Assembly: GCA_015056015.1 (NCBI GenBank) | Contig: SVHD01000004.1 | Coordinates: 44,313 to 108,312 of the forward strand | DNA from: Clostridiales bacterium | Lineage (GTDB): Bacteria > Bacillota > Clostridia > Christensenellales > Aristaeellaceae | Reading direction: 5' to 3' | DNA length: 64,000 nucleotides | Shown: one piece after another, positions 43,246 to 52,258 of the stretch | Position numbering within the stretch: the first letter of the stretch is position 1 | Layout of the letters: every line of letters begins with the position of its first letter | Notes under the pieces: model-generated | The model's input: only the letters and a program-made list of their open reading frames with translations | Databases searched by the model: none | What the model was told of the DNA's origin: nothing | Made by a program: the position numbers and the translations under genes

Positions 43246-45246
43246 ATGGAAAGGATTCAACTTTCTCCTCTCACTTCCCTGGGCGTTGGCCCTACCATTA
43301 ACGCCGCTTTTTATGGTCCATACATCATCGCCATTCAGACCGGCACATATCCCACCCTGAGCCCTGATCATCATGGTCGACTGCTGGTGATTGATCCCAA
43401 ATCCCGGAAAGTGATCGGCCAAATGGATGGCATCGGCAGCGCCCGGCAATTGGTGATCCAGGGGGATATTGCCTATATCACCAGCCGGGAGGACGGACTT
43501 TTCATTGTGGATTTGAAAAATCCCACCGAGCCCGAATTGCTTTCTCATTATGAAACCACCGAATTTGCCACCGGTATTGCGCTGGCCAATGATCTGCTGG
43601 TGATCAGCCTGCGCCAGTACGGCCTGGAACTGATTGACGTCCGGGATCCGAAAAATCCCCGGTATCTCAGCCTGGTTCGCACCGGCGAAGCCCAGTCCCT
43701 CTGGCTGGATGGGCATCATGCCTATGCCGGGGTATGGGGCAGCAAGGAATTGGTCATCGCCGATATTTCCGATCCCTCCCATCCGAAAATAGCCTCCAAA
43801 ACGCCCCTGGATGGCCGCGGCGACGGCGTCACGGTACGGAATCATATCTGCTTTGCCGCCACCGGCCAGCATGCCCGGCCTCCGGTGGGGGTGGCGGATC
43901 CCGCCCCGGAAACTTATGAAAAGCTGGGTAACGGTCTGGAAATTTTCGATGTGCATGATCCCGCCCATCCGGTTTTCCTTTCCCGCGTGAAATTTCCCCC
44001 CTATTACGGGCTCACCTTTGATATGTGGTCCGTGCAGCTCAGCGGTGATCTGGCGCTGGTAAGCAATACCCGCAACGGCTTTTTCCTGGTGGATATTTCC
44101 GATTTGTATCATCCCCGGGTACTCAGCCGCACACTGCTTCCCCTGCAGCCAGACGGCACCCACGATCCCATCGGCGGCTTTGCCATTCAGGGAAATCAGC
44201 TGGCCCTGGCCGGCACGGGCACCGATCTTTTCCTGGCAGAATTTTCCCAGGCGCTGCCCCCCGTTCATCAGGCAGAATTGACCGTTTCCCCCGCTTCTCC
44301 TGCCCAGCCCCTTGAAATGAATTTCCTGACGGATTCACGTCTTCCCTGGAAACGGGTACTGGAAGGATATCAGGTACAGTATATCCTGGATGGGGGGAAT
44401 CGTCTCTTTGCCGCCTGTTCCGATCAGGGGCTGCTGGTGCTGGAGAAAAATACATTCAGAATCCTCCAGCAATTGCCCGTTACCGGCCCGGGGCTCACCC
44501 GTTCCGTCGCCTATCAGGCGCCCTATCTTTATGTGGCTGAAGGCCCCGTCGGCATGGTGACCTACAAAGAAGCGGCGGGTAAATTTGAAAAAATTCATGT
44601 ATACAGCCCCCATGGCCGTTCCGCCACCGATCTGCAGCTTTCCGATAACGGAAAATTCCTGTTGCTGCAATGCGCCAGCGTGGGCGTTGTCGCCCTCTCC
44701 CTGAAAGACCCCGCTGCGCCCCGTCCTGTAGATGAAAAGCTGGATTATGTAGGCCTGTTCTACGGCCGTCATTTCCCCCAGCGCGGTCGGAGCAATGATT
44801 TCTATCTGGCCGTCAATCGGGAAGGGCTGCGCCATATCCATGTAACGGAAGAGGGCATGACGGAAGAACCCCTGTCCTATGCGCCGCATTTCAACGCAGG
44901 CCCTTCCAGCGGTCTGGATTATATCGGCGATATGCTTCTTTGCAATGGACGGCTCTGTTTCTGCGTGCCGCTGGATCATGCGCCCCAAAAGCCCATCGAA
45001 AAAATTCAGATTTCCGGCGCAGATTACAGCCAGGGCAAGCCCAGGATTGCCGATGATCTGATGGTCATCACTGAACGGGCGGAGGGCTATATCACCATTT
45101 GCAGGATCCATGATCCGGCGCATATTGAATGTCGTATTCAGATCCGCACCACTTCTTCTCCCGATCTTGCCTGCATCGATGAGCAATTCATCTATCTGCC
45201 CGCCGGACGGCATGGCATGCTGGTGCTGGATCGTCCGCAATGGTAA
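43246..45246 (+). CDS. LVIVD-repeat beta-propeller protein
   Basis: A 666-residue protein built from LVIVD-type repeats, seen as LFIVDLKNPTEPELLSHYE, LELIDVRDPKNPRYL, LVIADISDPSHPKIA, LEIFDVHDPAHPVFLSR and FFLVDISDLYHPRVLSR in the first half, with more degenerate units after. Two beta-propellers are likely. There is no signal peptide, so it is probably cytosolic, which is unusual because many LVIVD proteins are exported. Translated 13 bp after the kinase (RBS AAGGAGG) and 15 bp before the FAD enzyme. Function unknown; a scaffold or a lyase/epimerase-like propeller enzyme is possible. Confidence 0.8.
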   Translation: MERIQLSPLTSLGVGPTINAAFYGPYIIAIQTGTYPTLSPDHHGRLLVIDPKSRKVIGQMDGIGSARQLVIQGDIAYITSREDGLFIVDLKNPTEPELLSHYETTEFATGIALANDLLVISLRQYGLELIDVRDPKNPRYLSLVRTGEAQSLWLDGHHAYAGVWGSKELVIADISDPSHPKIASKTPLDGRGDGVTVRNHICFAATGQHARPPVGVADPAPETYEKLGNGLEIFDVHDPAHPVFLSRVKFPPYYGLTFDMWSVQLSGDLALVSNTRNGFFLVDISDLYHPRVLSRTLLPLQPDGTHDPIGGFAIQGNQLALAGTGTDLFLAEFSQALPPVHQAELTVSPASPAQPLEMNFLTDSRLPWKRVLEGYQVQYILDGGNRLFAACSDQGLLVLEKNTFRILQQLPVTGPGLTRSVAYQAPYLYVAEGPVGMVTYKEAAGKFEKIHVYSPHGRSATDLQLSDNGKFLLLQCASVGVVALSLKDPAAPRPVDEKLDYVGLFYGRHFPQRGRSNDFYLAVNREGLRHIHVTEEGMTEEPLSYAPHFNAGPSSGLDYIGDMLLCNGRLCFCVPLDHAPQKPIEKIQISGADYSQGKPRIADDLMVITERAEGYITICRIHDPAHIECRIQIRTTSSPDLACIDEQFIYLPAGRHGMLVLDRPQW

Positions 45247-45261
45247 AAGGAGGAAAAATTC

Positions 45262-46596
45262 ATGCTGACCCCGAAAATGGCCCAGCTTTGCGGCTGGAAA
45301 GAAAATGGAAAATATGATCTGGTGGTGGTGGGCGCGGGCCCATCCGGTATCGGCGCTGCCATTGCCGCAGCGCGGAAGGGATTGAAAGTGGCGCTGGTGG
45401 AGGGCTATGGTTTTCCCGGCGGCGTGGCTACCAAATCCTGCGTTCCCCTTTATTTCGGTTTCGGCGTGGATGGAAAACAAAGCACGGCCGGCCTTTCCGA
45501 AGAATTCATTCGCCGGATGGATGAAATTGGCGCCGCTTCCCTGATTCTCAATAACGGCTGCGCCATGCCGGAATTCAAAAAAATCAACGGCCGTCCCCTC
45601 ACTGCCAAGGTGCAATTGCATCCCGAAACGGTGAAGCTGATGCATCGCCGGATGCTGGATGAAGCCGGGGTGGAATGCATTTTCTACGCCCAGATGGTGG
45701 ATGCCGTGGTAGAGGATGAAAAAATCATCGCCCTGCTGGTGAATTTCCTGGAGGGGCCCGGCCTGATCTATGCCGATTATTTCATCGATGCCACCGGGGA
45801 TGGCCTGATGATCCAGGCAGCCGGTGCACCGGTACGCAAATATGCCCCGGAGGACGGCATGCATAAATCCATGTTTTTCTTCGTAGGCGGGGTAACACCC
45901 TTTGATCATGAGTATAACTGCCGGCTGTATAAGGAAGCCTTCGAGGCGGGCAGGCTGCCTGACAAGGTATGGAATCATTTCGGCTATTCGGTGCAGCTCA
46001 ATCCCGGGGTGGTGCAGATTGCCGTTTGCTACGGGGAGGGGGATTCCCTCAATTCCCGGGATATGAGCCGGATGGATCTGGAGATGCGGGAAAATGTATA
46101 CGCAGTGCTGGATTTCCTGAAAAAAGAAATGCCCGGCTTTTCCCAGTGCTATCTGCTGGAAACCGCCAGCCATATCGGGGTGCGCATGGCCCAGGGCATC
46201 GTGGGCAGGGAAACCTTTACCGCCGAAATGGTGGAAAAAGGCATGGCTACCGATGAACCCATCGTGCTCACCAGCCGCAGCTACGGTGCCCACGGCAACG
46301 GCGCGAAAAAGACCTTTAACGCCGCCTGGTCCCGGCATTTGCCCGGCTTCAGCGCGGTGCCCATGGGCTGCATGATTCCGCCCTCCCTATCCAATGCCCT
46401 GGCGGCGGGCCGCTGCATTTCTTCGGATCCCCATGTGGTGGGCACCTTCCGGATGATGAATACCTGCATGACTATGGGCGAGGCCGCCGGGCTGATGACC
46501 TGGCTGGCCGCCGGAAAACATGAAGATCTGCGCTGGCTTCCCTATGCCCGTCTCCGGCCCGAACTGGATCGGGCGGGATTTATTCTCAAAGAATGA
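45262..46596 (+). CDS. FAD-dependent oxidoreductase (FAD_oxidored family)
   Basis: A 444-residue flavoprotein. The dinucleotide-binding motif VVVGAGPSGIGAAIAAARKG lies at about 21-40, with the acidic end of beta-2 at VALVEGYGFPGG. ATGDGL and an ending with RCISSDPHVVGTFRMM and GEAAGLMTWLAA are typical of FAD_oxidored (PF12831) proteins, which oxidise or dehydrate sugars and other metabolites. RBS AAAAGGAGGAAAAATTC. Its coupling to an LVIVD protein and an importer suggests it works on the imported carbohydrate or a derivative. Confidence 0.88.
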   Translation: MLTPKMAQLCGWKENGKYDLVVVGAGPSGIGAAIAAARKGLKVALVEGYGFPGGVATKSCVPLYFGFGVDGKQSTAGLSEEFIRRMDEIGAASLILNNGCAMPEFKKINGRPLTAKVQLHPETVKLMHRRMLDEAGVECIFYAQMVDAVVEDEKIIALLVNFLEGPGLIYADYFIDATGDGLMIQAAGAPVRKYAPEDGMHKSMFFFVGGVTPFDHEYNCRLYKEAFEAGRLPDKVWNHFGYSVQLNPGVVQIAVCYGEGDSLNSRDMSRMDLEMRENVYAVLDFLKKEMPGFSQCYLLETASHIGVRMAQGIVGRETFTAEMVEKGMATDEPIVLTSRSYGAHGNGAKKTFNAAWSRHLPGFSAVPMGCMIPPSLSNALAAGRCISSDPHVVGTFRMMNTCMTMGEAAGLMTWLAAGKHEDLRWLPYARLRPELDRAGFILKE

Positions 46597-46665
46597 TAAA
46601 ATGGATACTTTTTGGTCTGAAAAACCATTTTCCGAAAAAATTGTTCATCTGTCCAAAGAAAATGA

Positions 46666-46695
46666 TTGTTGGTATAAGTAGACATTTTCTATAAT
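46666..46695 (+). promoter_or_regulatory. Possible promoter of the second Lpl-type importer
   Basis: TTGTTG, 18 bp, TATAAT, 26 bp upstream of the first permease start. Confidence 0.5.
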
Positions 46696-46720
46696 ACTAT
46701 CAACAAGGAGGGAATAAACC

Positions 46721-47677
46721 ATGAATGCATGCAGCCAGCTAAGGACAGCAAAAAAAATGCCATTGCTTCAGCGCATCTGGAAAGCGCGGATGGCCTATCT
46801 TTTCCTGCTGCCGGGCATCATTTATCTTTTCATATTCAAATATATTCCCATCGGCGGGCTGACGCTGGCCTTCCGGAATTTCAATGCCCGTCTGGGCATC
46901 TGGCATAGTCCCTGGGTGGGGCTGACCCATTTCCAACGGCTGTTTATTACCCCCCGGGCCATTGACGCCATATTCAATACCCTGCAGATCAGCCTGGGCC
47001 GCCTGATTTTTGAATTTCCCATTCCCATCATCATCGCCATTCTGTTTAACGAAATGCGGGGCGCCCGAATCAAAAAGATTTATCAGACGGCGCTGACCTT
47101 CCCCCATTTCCTTTCCTGGATTATCGTCGCCACCATCCTGCAGGATTTCTTTGGCACCTACGGCGTAGCCAATTATCTGCTGCGTTCCCTGGGGCTGGAG
47201 GGCGTGGATTTTCTCACCAACCGGAGCACCTTCCGCGCCTTCGTTTTCTTCACTGCCGACTGGAAGGAAGCGGGCTGGTCCTCCATCATTTTCATCGCTT
47301 CTCTTTCCGGTATCAACAGCGAGCTTTATGAGGCCGCCGCCATCGACGGCGCCGGGCGGCTGCGCCGGATCTGGCATGTGACCCTGCCCGGGCTGCGGGC
47401 CACCATCATCACCATGCTGATTATGAAGGTGGGCCAATCCATGAATGCGGGCTTTGAACAGATCTTCTCCATCCGCAATCCTGTGGTGCTTAACGTGGTG
47501 GATATCATTGATACCTACGTCTACGATATCACCTTCCGCGCCACGCCCAATTACGCCTTCTCCACCGCGGTTGGCCTGTTCAAATCCGTGGTCAATTGCA
47601 TTCTGCTGGTCGTTGCCAATTTCTCCACCAAGATTCTCTTTGGTCAGGGTCTCTTTGGCGAAAAGAAGGGAGCGTGA
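46721..47677 (+). CDS. ABC sugar permease, LplB type
   Basis: A 318-residue permease with six predicted helices and the EAA-loop YEAAAIDGAGRLRRIWHVTLP. FLLPGIIYLFIFKYIPIGG is typical of LplB. RBS AAGGAGGGAATAAACC. First gene of an importer unit inside the kinase-regulator locus; no ATPase gene accompanies it. Confidence 0.92.
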   Translation: MNACSQLRTAKKMPLLQRIWKARMAYLFLLPGIIYLFIFKYIPIGGLTLAFRNFNARLGIWHSPWVGLTHFQRLFITPRAIDAIFNTLQISLGRLIFEFPIPIIIAILFNEMRGARIKKIYQTALTFPHFLSWIIVATILQDFFGTYGVANYLLRSLGLEGVDFLTNRSTFRAFVFFTADWKEAGWSSIIFIASLSGINSELYEAAAIDGAGRLRRIWHVTLPGLRATIITMLIMKVGQSMNAGFEQIFSIRNPVVLNVVDIIDTYVYDITFRATPNYAFSTAVGLFKSVVNCILLVVANFSTKILFGQGLFGEKKGA

Positions 47678-47681
47678 GAAT

Positions 47682-48560
47682 ATGAAAATCGGAAAAAAAC
47701 GCAAGCCCTTTGAAGCGTTGGATATCGTCAGCTTCATCATTCTCACCCTGATGGTGATTATCATCATCTTCCCCTTCTATACCTCCGTGCTGGTTTCCTT
47801 TACCACCAATATTTCCTACGTCCGCAAGCCGGTGCAATTCTTCCCTGAAAGCTTCACCCTGGAAAATTACAGCTATGTGATTGACCGGATGAATATTTTC
47901 ACGGGCTACAAAAATACGCTGACCATCGTCATCATCGGCACGGCGCTGACCATGTTCATCTCCCTGACCTATTCCTACGCTCTGGCCATGCGGGATTATC
48001 CCGGCAAGAAATTTTTCTTTATTCTGCTGCTGATCACCATGTATTTCGGCGGCGGCCTGATCCCTACTTACCTGCTTTTGCGCGATCTGAAGCTGATCAA
48101 TAATGTATTGGCCATTGTATTCATCTGCGGCGTATCGCCCTTTAACATCATTATCATGAAAAACGGGATTGAGGCCCTGCCAGAATCCCTGGATGAAGCG
48201 GCCCGGGTGGCCGGAGCCAATGAATGGCAGATTTTCACCAAAATCACCATTCCCCTCATCAAGCCCATCGTGGTCACCTTCTCCCTCTTTGCGGCGGTAG
48301 GATACTGGAATGAATGGTATTGGTCCATGATCACGCTGACCAAAACCTCCGTCAAAACCCTGCAGATCATGCTGCGTGCCATCGTGGATTCCACCGACGC
48401 CCTGGAAATGGATATTTCCGCCTCGGATTTTACGGAAGTATTCAACCAGGGGATGAAGATGGCCGCCGTGGTGCTCACCATGCTGCCCATCATGGTGGTC
48501 TATCCCTTCCTGCAAAAGCATTTTGCCGCCGGCATTCTGGTTGGCGCGGTCAAAATGTAA
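47682..48560 (+). CDS. ABC sugar permease, LplC/YtcP type
   Basis: A 292-residue permease with six predicted helices, EAA-loop DEAARVAGANEWQIFTKITIP and the usual ending YPFLQKHFAAGILVGAVKM. The ATG lies 4 bp after the stop of the partner permease, with GGGAG overlapping that stop. The reading frame is open further upstream but overlaps the partner gene. Confidence 0.92.
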   Translation: MKIGKKRKPFEALDIVSFIILTLMVIIIIFPFYTSVLVSFTTNISYVRKPVQFFPESFTLENYSYVIDRMNIFTGYKNTLTIVIIGTALTMFISLTYSYALAMRDYPGKKFFFILLLITMYFGGGLIPTYLLLRDLKLINNVLAIVFICGVSPFNIIIMKNGIEALPESLDEAARVAGANEWQIFTKITIPLIKPIVVTFSLFAAVGYWNEWYWSMITLTKTSVKTLQIMLRAIVDSTDALEMDISASDFTEVFNQGMKMAAVVLTMLPIMVVYPFLQKHFAAGILVGAVKM

Positions 48561-48681
48561 TTTAGGTTTCTATGCTCCAGGCATTTTCAATCTCATCCTT
48601 CCCCAGGGAATGAAGGAGGAAACGGGAAGGCGAAAAGGCCGGGGCCCACACGATAAAATAATATTCGAAAGGGGTTATTCC

Positions 48682-50193
48682 ATGAAAAAGATTTTTGCGC
48701 TGGCGCTTGCCCTGATTCTGGCCCTTGGCGCCCTGCCCGCCATGGCGGAATATGATAAGCACCTGGACATCACCGCCACCTACGTCGACCGCGGCTCCAC
48801 TGCCATTGACGACATGTACAAATTCTTCACCGAGCCCTTCAATCTCGATATTGAAATGATCGGCATTCCGTGGAGCGCCTTTAATGACACCAACTCCGTC
48901 ATGATCATGGGCGGCACCATGTATGACTGGATGATGATCAACTGGGATCTGAACACCTACCTGTCCTACGTGGATCAGGGCCTGATCAAGGCGCTGCCCG
49001 AAGGCTATGCCGAAAAGTATCCCAACATTGCCAAAGCCCTGAAGGCCAGCGGCATTGATGAAGTGCTCACCGTGGATGGCGTTACCTACGGCATTCCCAT
49101 GCCCATCCTCTTCAACTTCTCCCCCCAGAGCTACTATCTGAACATGATGGCGGTTTTCTATCGCGCTGACTGGGCCAAGGAACTGGGCTTTGAATTTGGC
49201 CCCTCTGTCACCATTTCCGAATTTGAAGCCTACCTCAAAGCCTGCGTGGAAAAGGATATGGCCGGTAATGGCCAGACCCTGGGCCTGAGCGCTGCTGGCG
49301 TCAACGAGGTTTTCCTGCGTCCCTACAATGATCAGTGGAATGGCTTCTACAAAGTGGGCGATGAATACATCTGGGGCCCCACCGGTGAAGGCGTTGTGGA
49401 AGGCATCAAGAATCTGAAGCAGGCCTATAACGACGGCCTCATCGACCCCGACTACTATGCGCTGGACGGCTTCTCCGCCCAGGCCAAGCTGCCCGCCGGT
49501 CTGTCCGCGGCTTGCTTCAACACCGGCACCGCCACCAACTACCAGATCATTCTGGATGCTGCCGTGACCGCCGGCATGGAAAACCCTGTTGAAAAGATCG
49601 GTATTACCATGATGACCGATGATAACGGCGTATGGTATGGCGGCGAAGTGAAGAACTTCTGGTGCATCAACGTATTCCGCCCCGACCTGGATGAAGAAAC
49701 CTATGAACGCATCCTGGCCATGCTGGATTACCTCTACACCAAGGAAGCTGAAGAAGTATTCAACATGGGCATCAAGGGCGTTGACTGGGATGTGGACGCC
49801 GATGGCAACTATATCTCCCTGCTGCCCGCCGAATACTCCAACATCCGTCAGAAGTATCCCTCCGGCTGGTTCTGGCGTGATACCGCCATCTGCCTGGATG
49901 AATTCGACCTGGTGAATCCCTCCTATTCCAAGGAACTGCTGGCCAACGTGAACGCCGTTTATGATTATCGCTATGCTTCCGCCGAAGAACACGGCTACAG
50001 CGAATACGATACCAAGGTACAGTTCCTGGCCACCGACGCCAAGAAGAATTATTCCGTGGATATCAGCACCGAAATCACCCGCATCGTCTGCGATGATACC
50101 ATCACCCTGGATCAGGTGGAAGCCGAATGGCAGAAATTCATCGATGCCAACCGGCCCATCTGGGAGCCCGTTGTGGAAGACCTGAATCAATAA
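48682..50193 (+). CDS. ABC importer substrate-binding protein, non-lipidated
   Basis: A 503-residue solute-binding protein of the Lpl/extracellular family-1 type. The signal peptide MKKIFALALALILALG...AMA is cleaved before Glu-Tyr, and it contains no Cys, so no lipid anchor. Strong codon bias (AAC, GAC, CTG) signals high expression. It lies 121 bp after the permeases and is followed by a strong hairpin without a T-run. RBS AAAGGGG. Substrate presumably the sugar sensed by the adjacent two-component system. Confidence 0.9.
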   Translation: MKKIFALALALILALGALPAMAEYDKHLDITATYVDRGSTAIDDMYKFFTEPFNLDIEMIGIPWSAFNDTNSVMIMGGTMYDWMMINWDLNTYLSYVDQGLIKALPEGYAEKYPNIAKALKASGIDEVLTVDGVTYGIPMPILFNFSPQSYYLNMMAVFYRADWAKELGFEFGPSVTISEFEAYLKACVEKDMAGNGQTLGLSAAGVNEVFLRPYNDQWNGFYKVGDEYIWGPTGEGVVEGIKNLKQAYNDGLIDPDYYALDGFSAQAKLPAGLSAACFNTGTATNYQIILDAAVTAGMENPVEKIGITMMTDDNGVWYGGEVKNFWCINVFRPDLDEETYERILAMLDYLYTKEAEEVFNMGIKGVDWDVDADGNYISLLPAEYSNIRQKYPSGWFWRDTAICLDEFDLVNPSYSKELLANVNAVYDYRYASAEEHGYSEYDTKVQFLATDAKKNYSVDISTEITRIVCDDTITLDQVEAEWQKFIDANRPIWEPVVEDLNQ

Positions 50194-50205
50194 TTTTCCC
50201 GTCAT

Positions 50206-50232
50206 GCAGGGGAAGGAATTTCCTTCCCCTGC
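50206..50232 (+). terminator. Hairpin after the binding-protein gene
   Basis: GCAGGGGAAGGAA and TTCCTTCCCCTGC with a single-base loop centre. No T-run follows, so it may act as an mRNA 3' stabiliser with only partial termination before the response-regulator gene. Confidence 0.6.
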
Positions 50233-50304
50233 AAAGAATCTATGCCCTGTGGGCCTAAAAAGGGTCTGCAGGGCCTGTGTATATCAAAGAAAGAAGGCTG
50301 CCTT

Positions 50305-51054
50305 ATGTGTTCCAGGGAAAATGGCCCGGATAATCCGACCATGCGCATCTATTCCTGCATCCTGATCGATGATGATCCCTGGGCGCTGATGGATATCAAG
50401 CGAACGCTGCCCCTGGAAGAGATGGGCTTTTCCCTGGCAGGCGAATATGGCAATACCCAGGATGCAGAAGCCGCCATCGAAAAATACCATCCGGCGCTGA
50501 TTCTTTCAGATATCTGCATGGGCGGCGCCAGCGGCCTGGATCTAATCAGCAAATGCCGCCAGAAAGGCTATGACGGAGAATTCATCATCATCAGCGGCTA
50601 TTCCGATTTTGAATTTGCCCGGAAGGCCATTCAGGTGGATGTATGCGCCTATCTGCTCAAGCCCATCAATCATCAGGATGGCAAGTCTGCATTGCAAAAG
50701 GCCCGTAATAAACTGGAGGGCCGCCCCCATCCTTACGATGATCCTCAGCATATCATCAACCGAATCCGGGATTATATCCGGAAAAATTATCAGAAGCGCC
50801 TTTCTCTGGATGATATCGCCGATGAATTTTTCATCAACCGCACCTATCTTTCCGAGCTTTTCCGGGAAAGACTGGGCAAAAATTTCGTTCAGTACAAAAA
50901 TGAGGTGCGCATTGAGCAGGCAAAAATTCTGCTGAAGGATACCCAATTGCCCGTATCGCAGATTGCTGCCCAATGCGGCTTTGACAATACCAGCTATTTT
51001 GCCCTGGTTTTCCGCCAGATCACCGGCCTTTCCCCAGGACAATTCAGAAAATAA
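50305..51054 (+). CDS. YesN-type response regulator with AraC HTH
   Basis: A 249-residue regulator: receiver domain with acidic pocket IDDD (22-24), phospho-acceptor Asp69 in LILSDICM and Lys119 in YLLKPI, then an AraC-type double HTH (DIADEFFINRTYLSELFRERL; AAQCGFDNTSYFALVF). It is shorter than typical YesN (about 360-540) because the middle linker domain is missing. The ribosome binding site is weak (GAAGG). The likely partner of the YesM-type kinase at the other end of the locus, which would make the intervening genes its targets. Confidence 0.92.
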   Translation: MCSRENGPDNPTMRIYSCILIDDDPWALMDIKRTLPLEEMGFSLAGEYGNTQDAEAAIEKYHPALILSDICMGGASGLDLISKCRQKGYDGEFIIISGYSDFEFARKAIQVDVCAYLLKPINHQDGKSALQKARNKLEGRPHPYDDPQHIINRIRDYIRKNYQKRLSLDDIADEFFINRTYLSELFRERLGKNFVQYKNEVRIEQAKILLKDTQLPVSQIAAQCGFDNTSYFALVFRQITGLSPGQFRK

Positions 51055-51080
51055 AAAATGCCTGCCGGGCGTCCCATCAG

Positions 51081-51114
51081 CCGCATGAAAAATCGGATTT
51101 TCGTGCGGTTTTTT
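51081..51114 (+). terminator. Intrinsic terminator of the response-regulator gene
   Basis: CCGCATGAAAA and TTTTCGTGCGG (one G-T pair) followed by TTTTTT. Confidence 0.8.
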
Positions 51115-51137
51115 ATCTGTCAAGCGAAAAGAATCGT

Positions 51138-51166
51138 TTGCAATAAAAACAATTTTGTTATATAAT
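51138..51166 (+). promoter_or_regulatory. Promoter of the U32/QueG-like operon
   Basis: TTGCAA, 17 bp, TATAAT. The spacer holds AACAATTTTGTT (51148-51159), a small inverted repeat that could be an operator. Confidence 0.65.
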
Positions 51167-51232
51167 AAAAATAGCATGTTGCTTTAAATCTATCTATTTT
51201 GATCCGCATTTTATACAGATCGGGGGAATCAG

Positions 51233-52258
51233 ATGCAATTCTCCGTCGGTTATCAGCAGGATGAACGGGCGCGCTGGGCGGATACCATTTTGCGTTTCCG
51301 GCAGGACGTAGCAGAAATCTATTTCCCCTGGGGTGATTTGCCCAACGGCCGGGCCAGAACCACCCAGCTTTCCTTATCTCCGGAAGAATACAAGGCTCGC
51401 TTTCAGGAGGAAATCCGCGCCTTTGCCGCTGCCGGCATCCGGCGCAATCTGCTGCTCAACGGCATGTGCTATGGGGCCATGAGCCTGTCCGCAGAATTAT
51501 TCTCCGCCATTGATCAGGCCATCACGGAAATCGGCGAAATGGCAGGGCTGCAAAGCGTTACCACCACCTCTCCCGTGATTGCGGAGCATATCAAAAAGCA
51601 TTATCCCGAAATTGAGGTGCGCGCCTCCGTCAATATGGATATTTCCGATCTGAAATCCATGCAGTATCTGGCCGCAACCTTTGATTCCTTCTATATTGGC
51701 CGCACCATCAACCGGCAAATGGATGAAATTGCCCGCTGGAAAGAATGGGCGGATGAAAATGGCAAGGGACTGCATATTCTTTTCAACAGCGGCTGCCTTT
51801 CCCATTGCCCCGCCCATGTATTCCATGACAATCTGGTATCCCACGAGCGGGAAATCGCCCGGCAGGATAACGCCGTGGAATTCCACGCTCTCTGCCGCCA
51901 GCAGATGGGCAAAGACAAGGAAGGCAGCTATCTGCTCATCGGGGACGGAAGCTTTGTCAGGCCCGAGGATATTTCCCTGTACGAGCCCTATTTCAGCGTA
52001 GGAAAGCTGGCCACCCGATCCAACGTCAATCCTTCCCGGGTGCTCAGCGCCTATGTGCGCAGGAAGCATTACGGCAATCTGCTGGATTTGCTGGAGCCCG
52101 ATTACGCCGCCCAGTTCTATCCCCTGATTGTGGATAATCAGGCCCTCCCCCAGGATTTCGGTTTTCATGTATCCCATTGCGATCATCATTGTCTGCAATG
52201 CGGATATTGCAAAAGAATATGGAATCAGGCATTAAAACATACAGGAGGAATGATCTAA
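51233..52258 (+). CDS. U32-peptidase-like iron-sulfur protein
   Basis: A 341-residue TIM-barrel-like protein resembling the U32 family, whose studied members (UbiU/UbiV, TrhP, RlhA) are O2-independent hydroxylation factors with [4Fe-4S] clusters. Candidate cluster ligands are GCLSHC (about 189-194) and the terminal HCDHHCLQCGYC. VRASVNMDISDLKSMQYL and GRTINRQMDEI are barrel segments seen in U32-like proteins. It opens an operon with three QueG-like genes; its stop codon abuts the GTG start of the next. It has a weak RBS (GGGGGAATCAG). The family call is moderately sure; no substrate can be given. Confidence 0.65.
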   Translation: MQFSVGYQQDERARWADTILRFRQDVAEIYFPWGDLPNGRARTTQLSLSPEEYKARFQEEIRAFAAAGIRRNLLLNGMCYGAMSLSAELFSAIDQAITEIGEMAGLQSVTTTSPVIAEHIKKHYPEIEVRASVNMDISDLKSMQYLAATFDSFYIGRTINRQMDEIARWKEWADENGKGLHILFNSGCLSHCPAHVFHDNLVSHEREIARQDNAVEFHALCRQQMGKDKEGSYLLIGDGSFVRPEDISLYEPYFSVGKLATRSNVNPSRVLSAYVRRKHYGNLLDLLEPDYAAQFYPLIVDNQALPQDFGFHVSHCDHHCLQCGYCKRIWNQALKHTGGMI

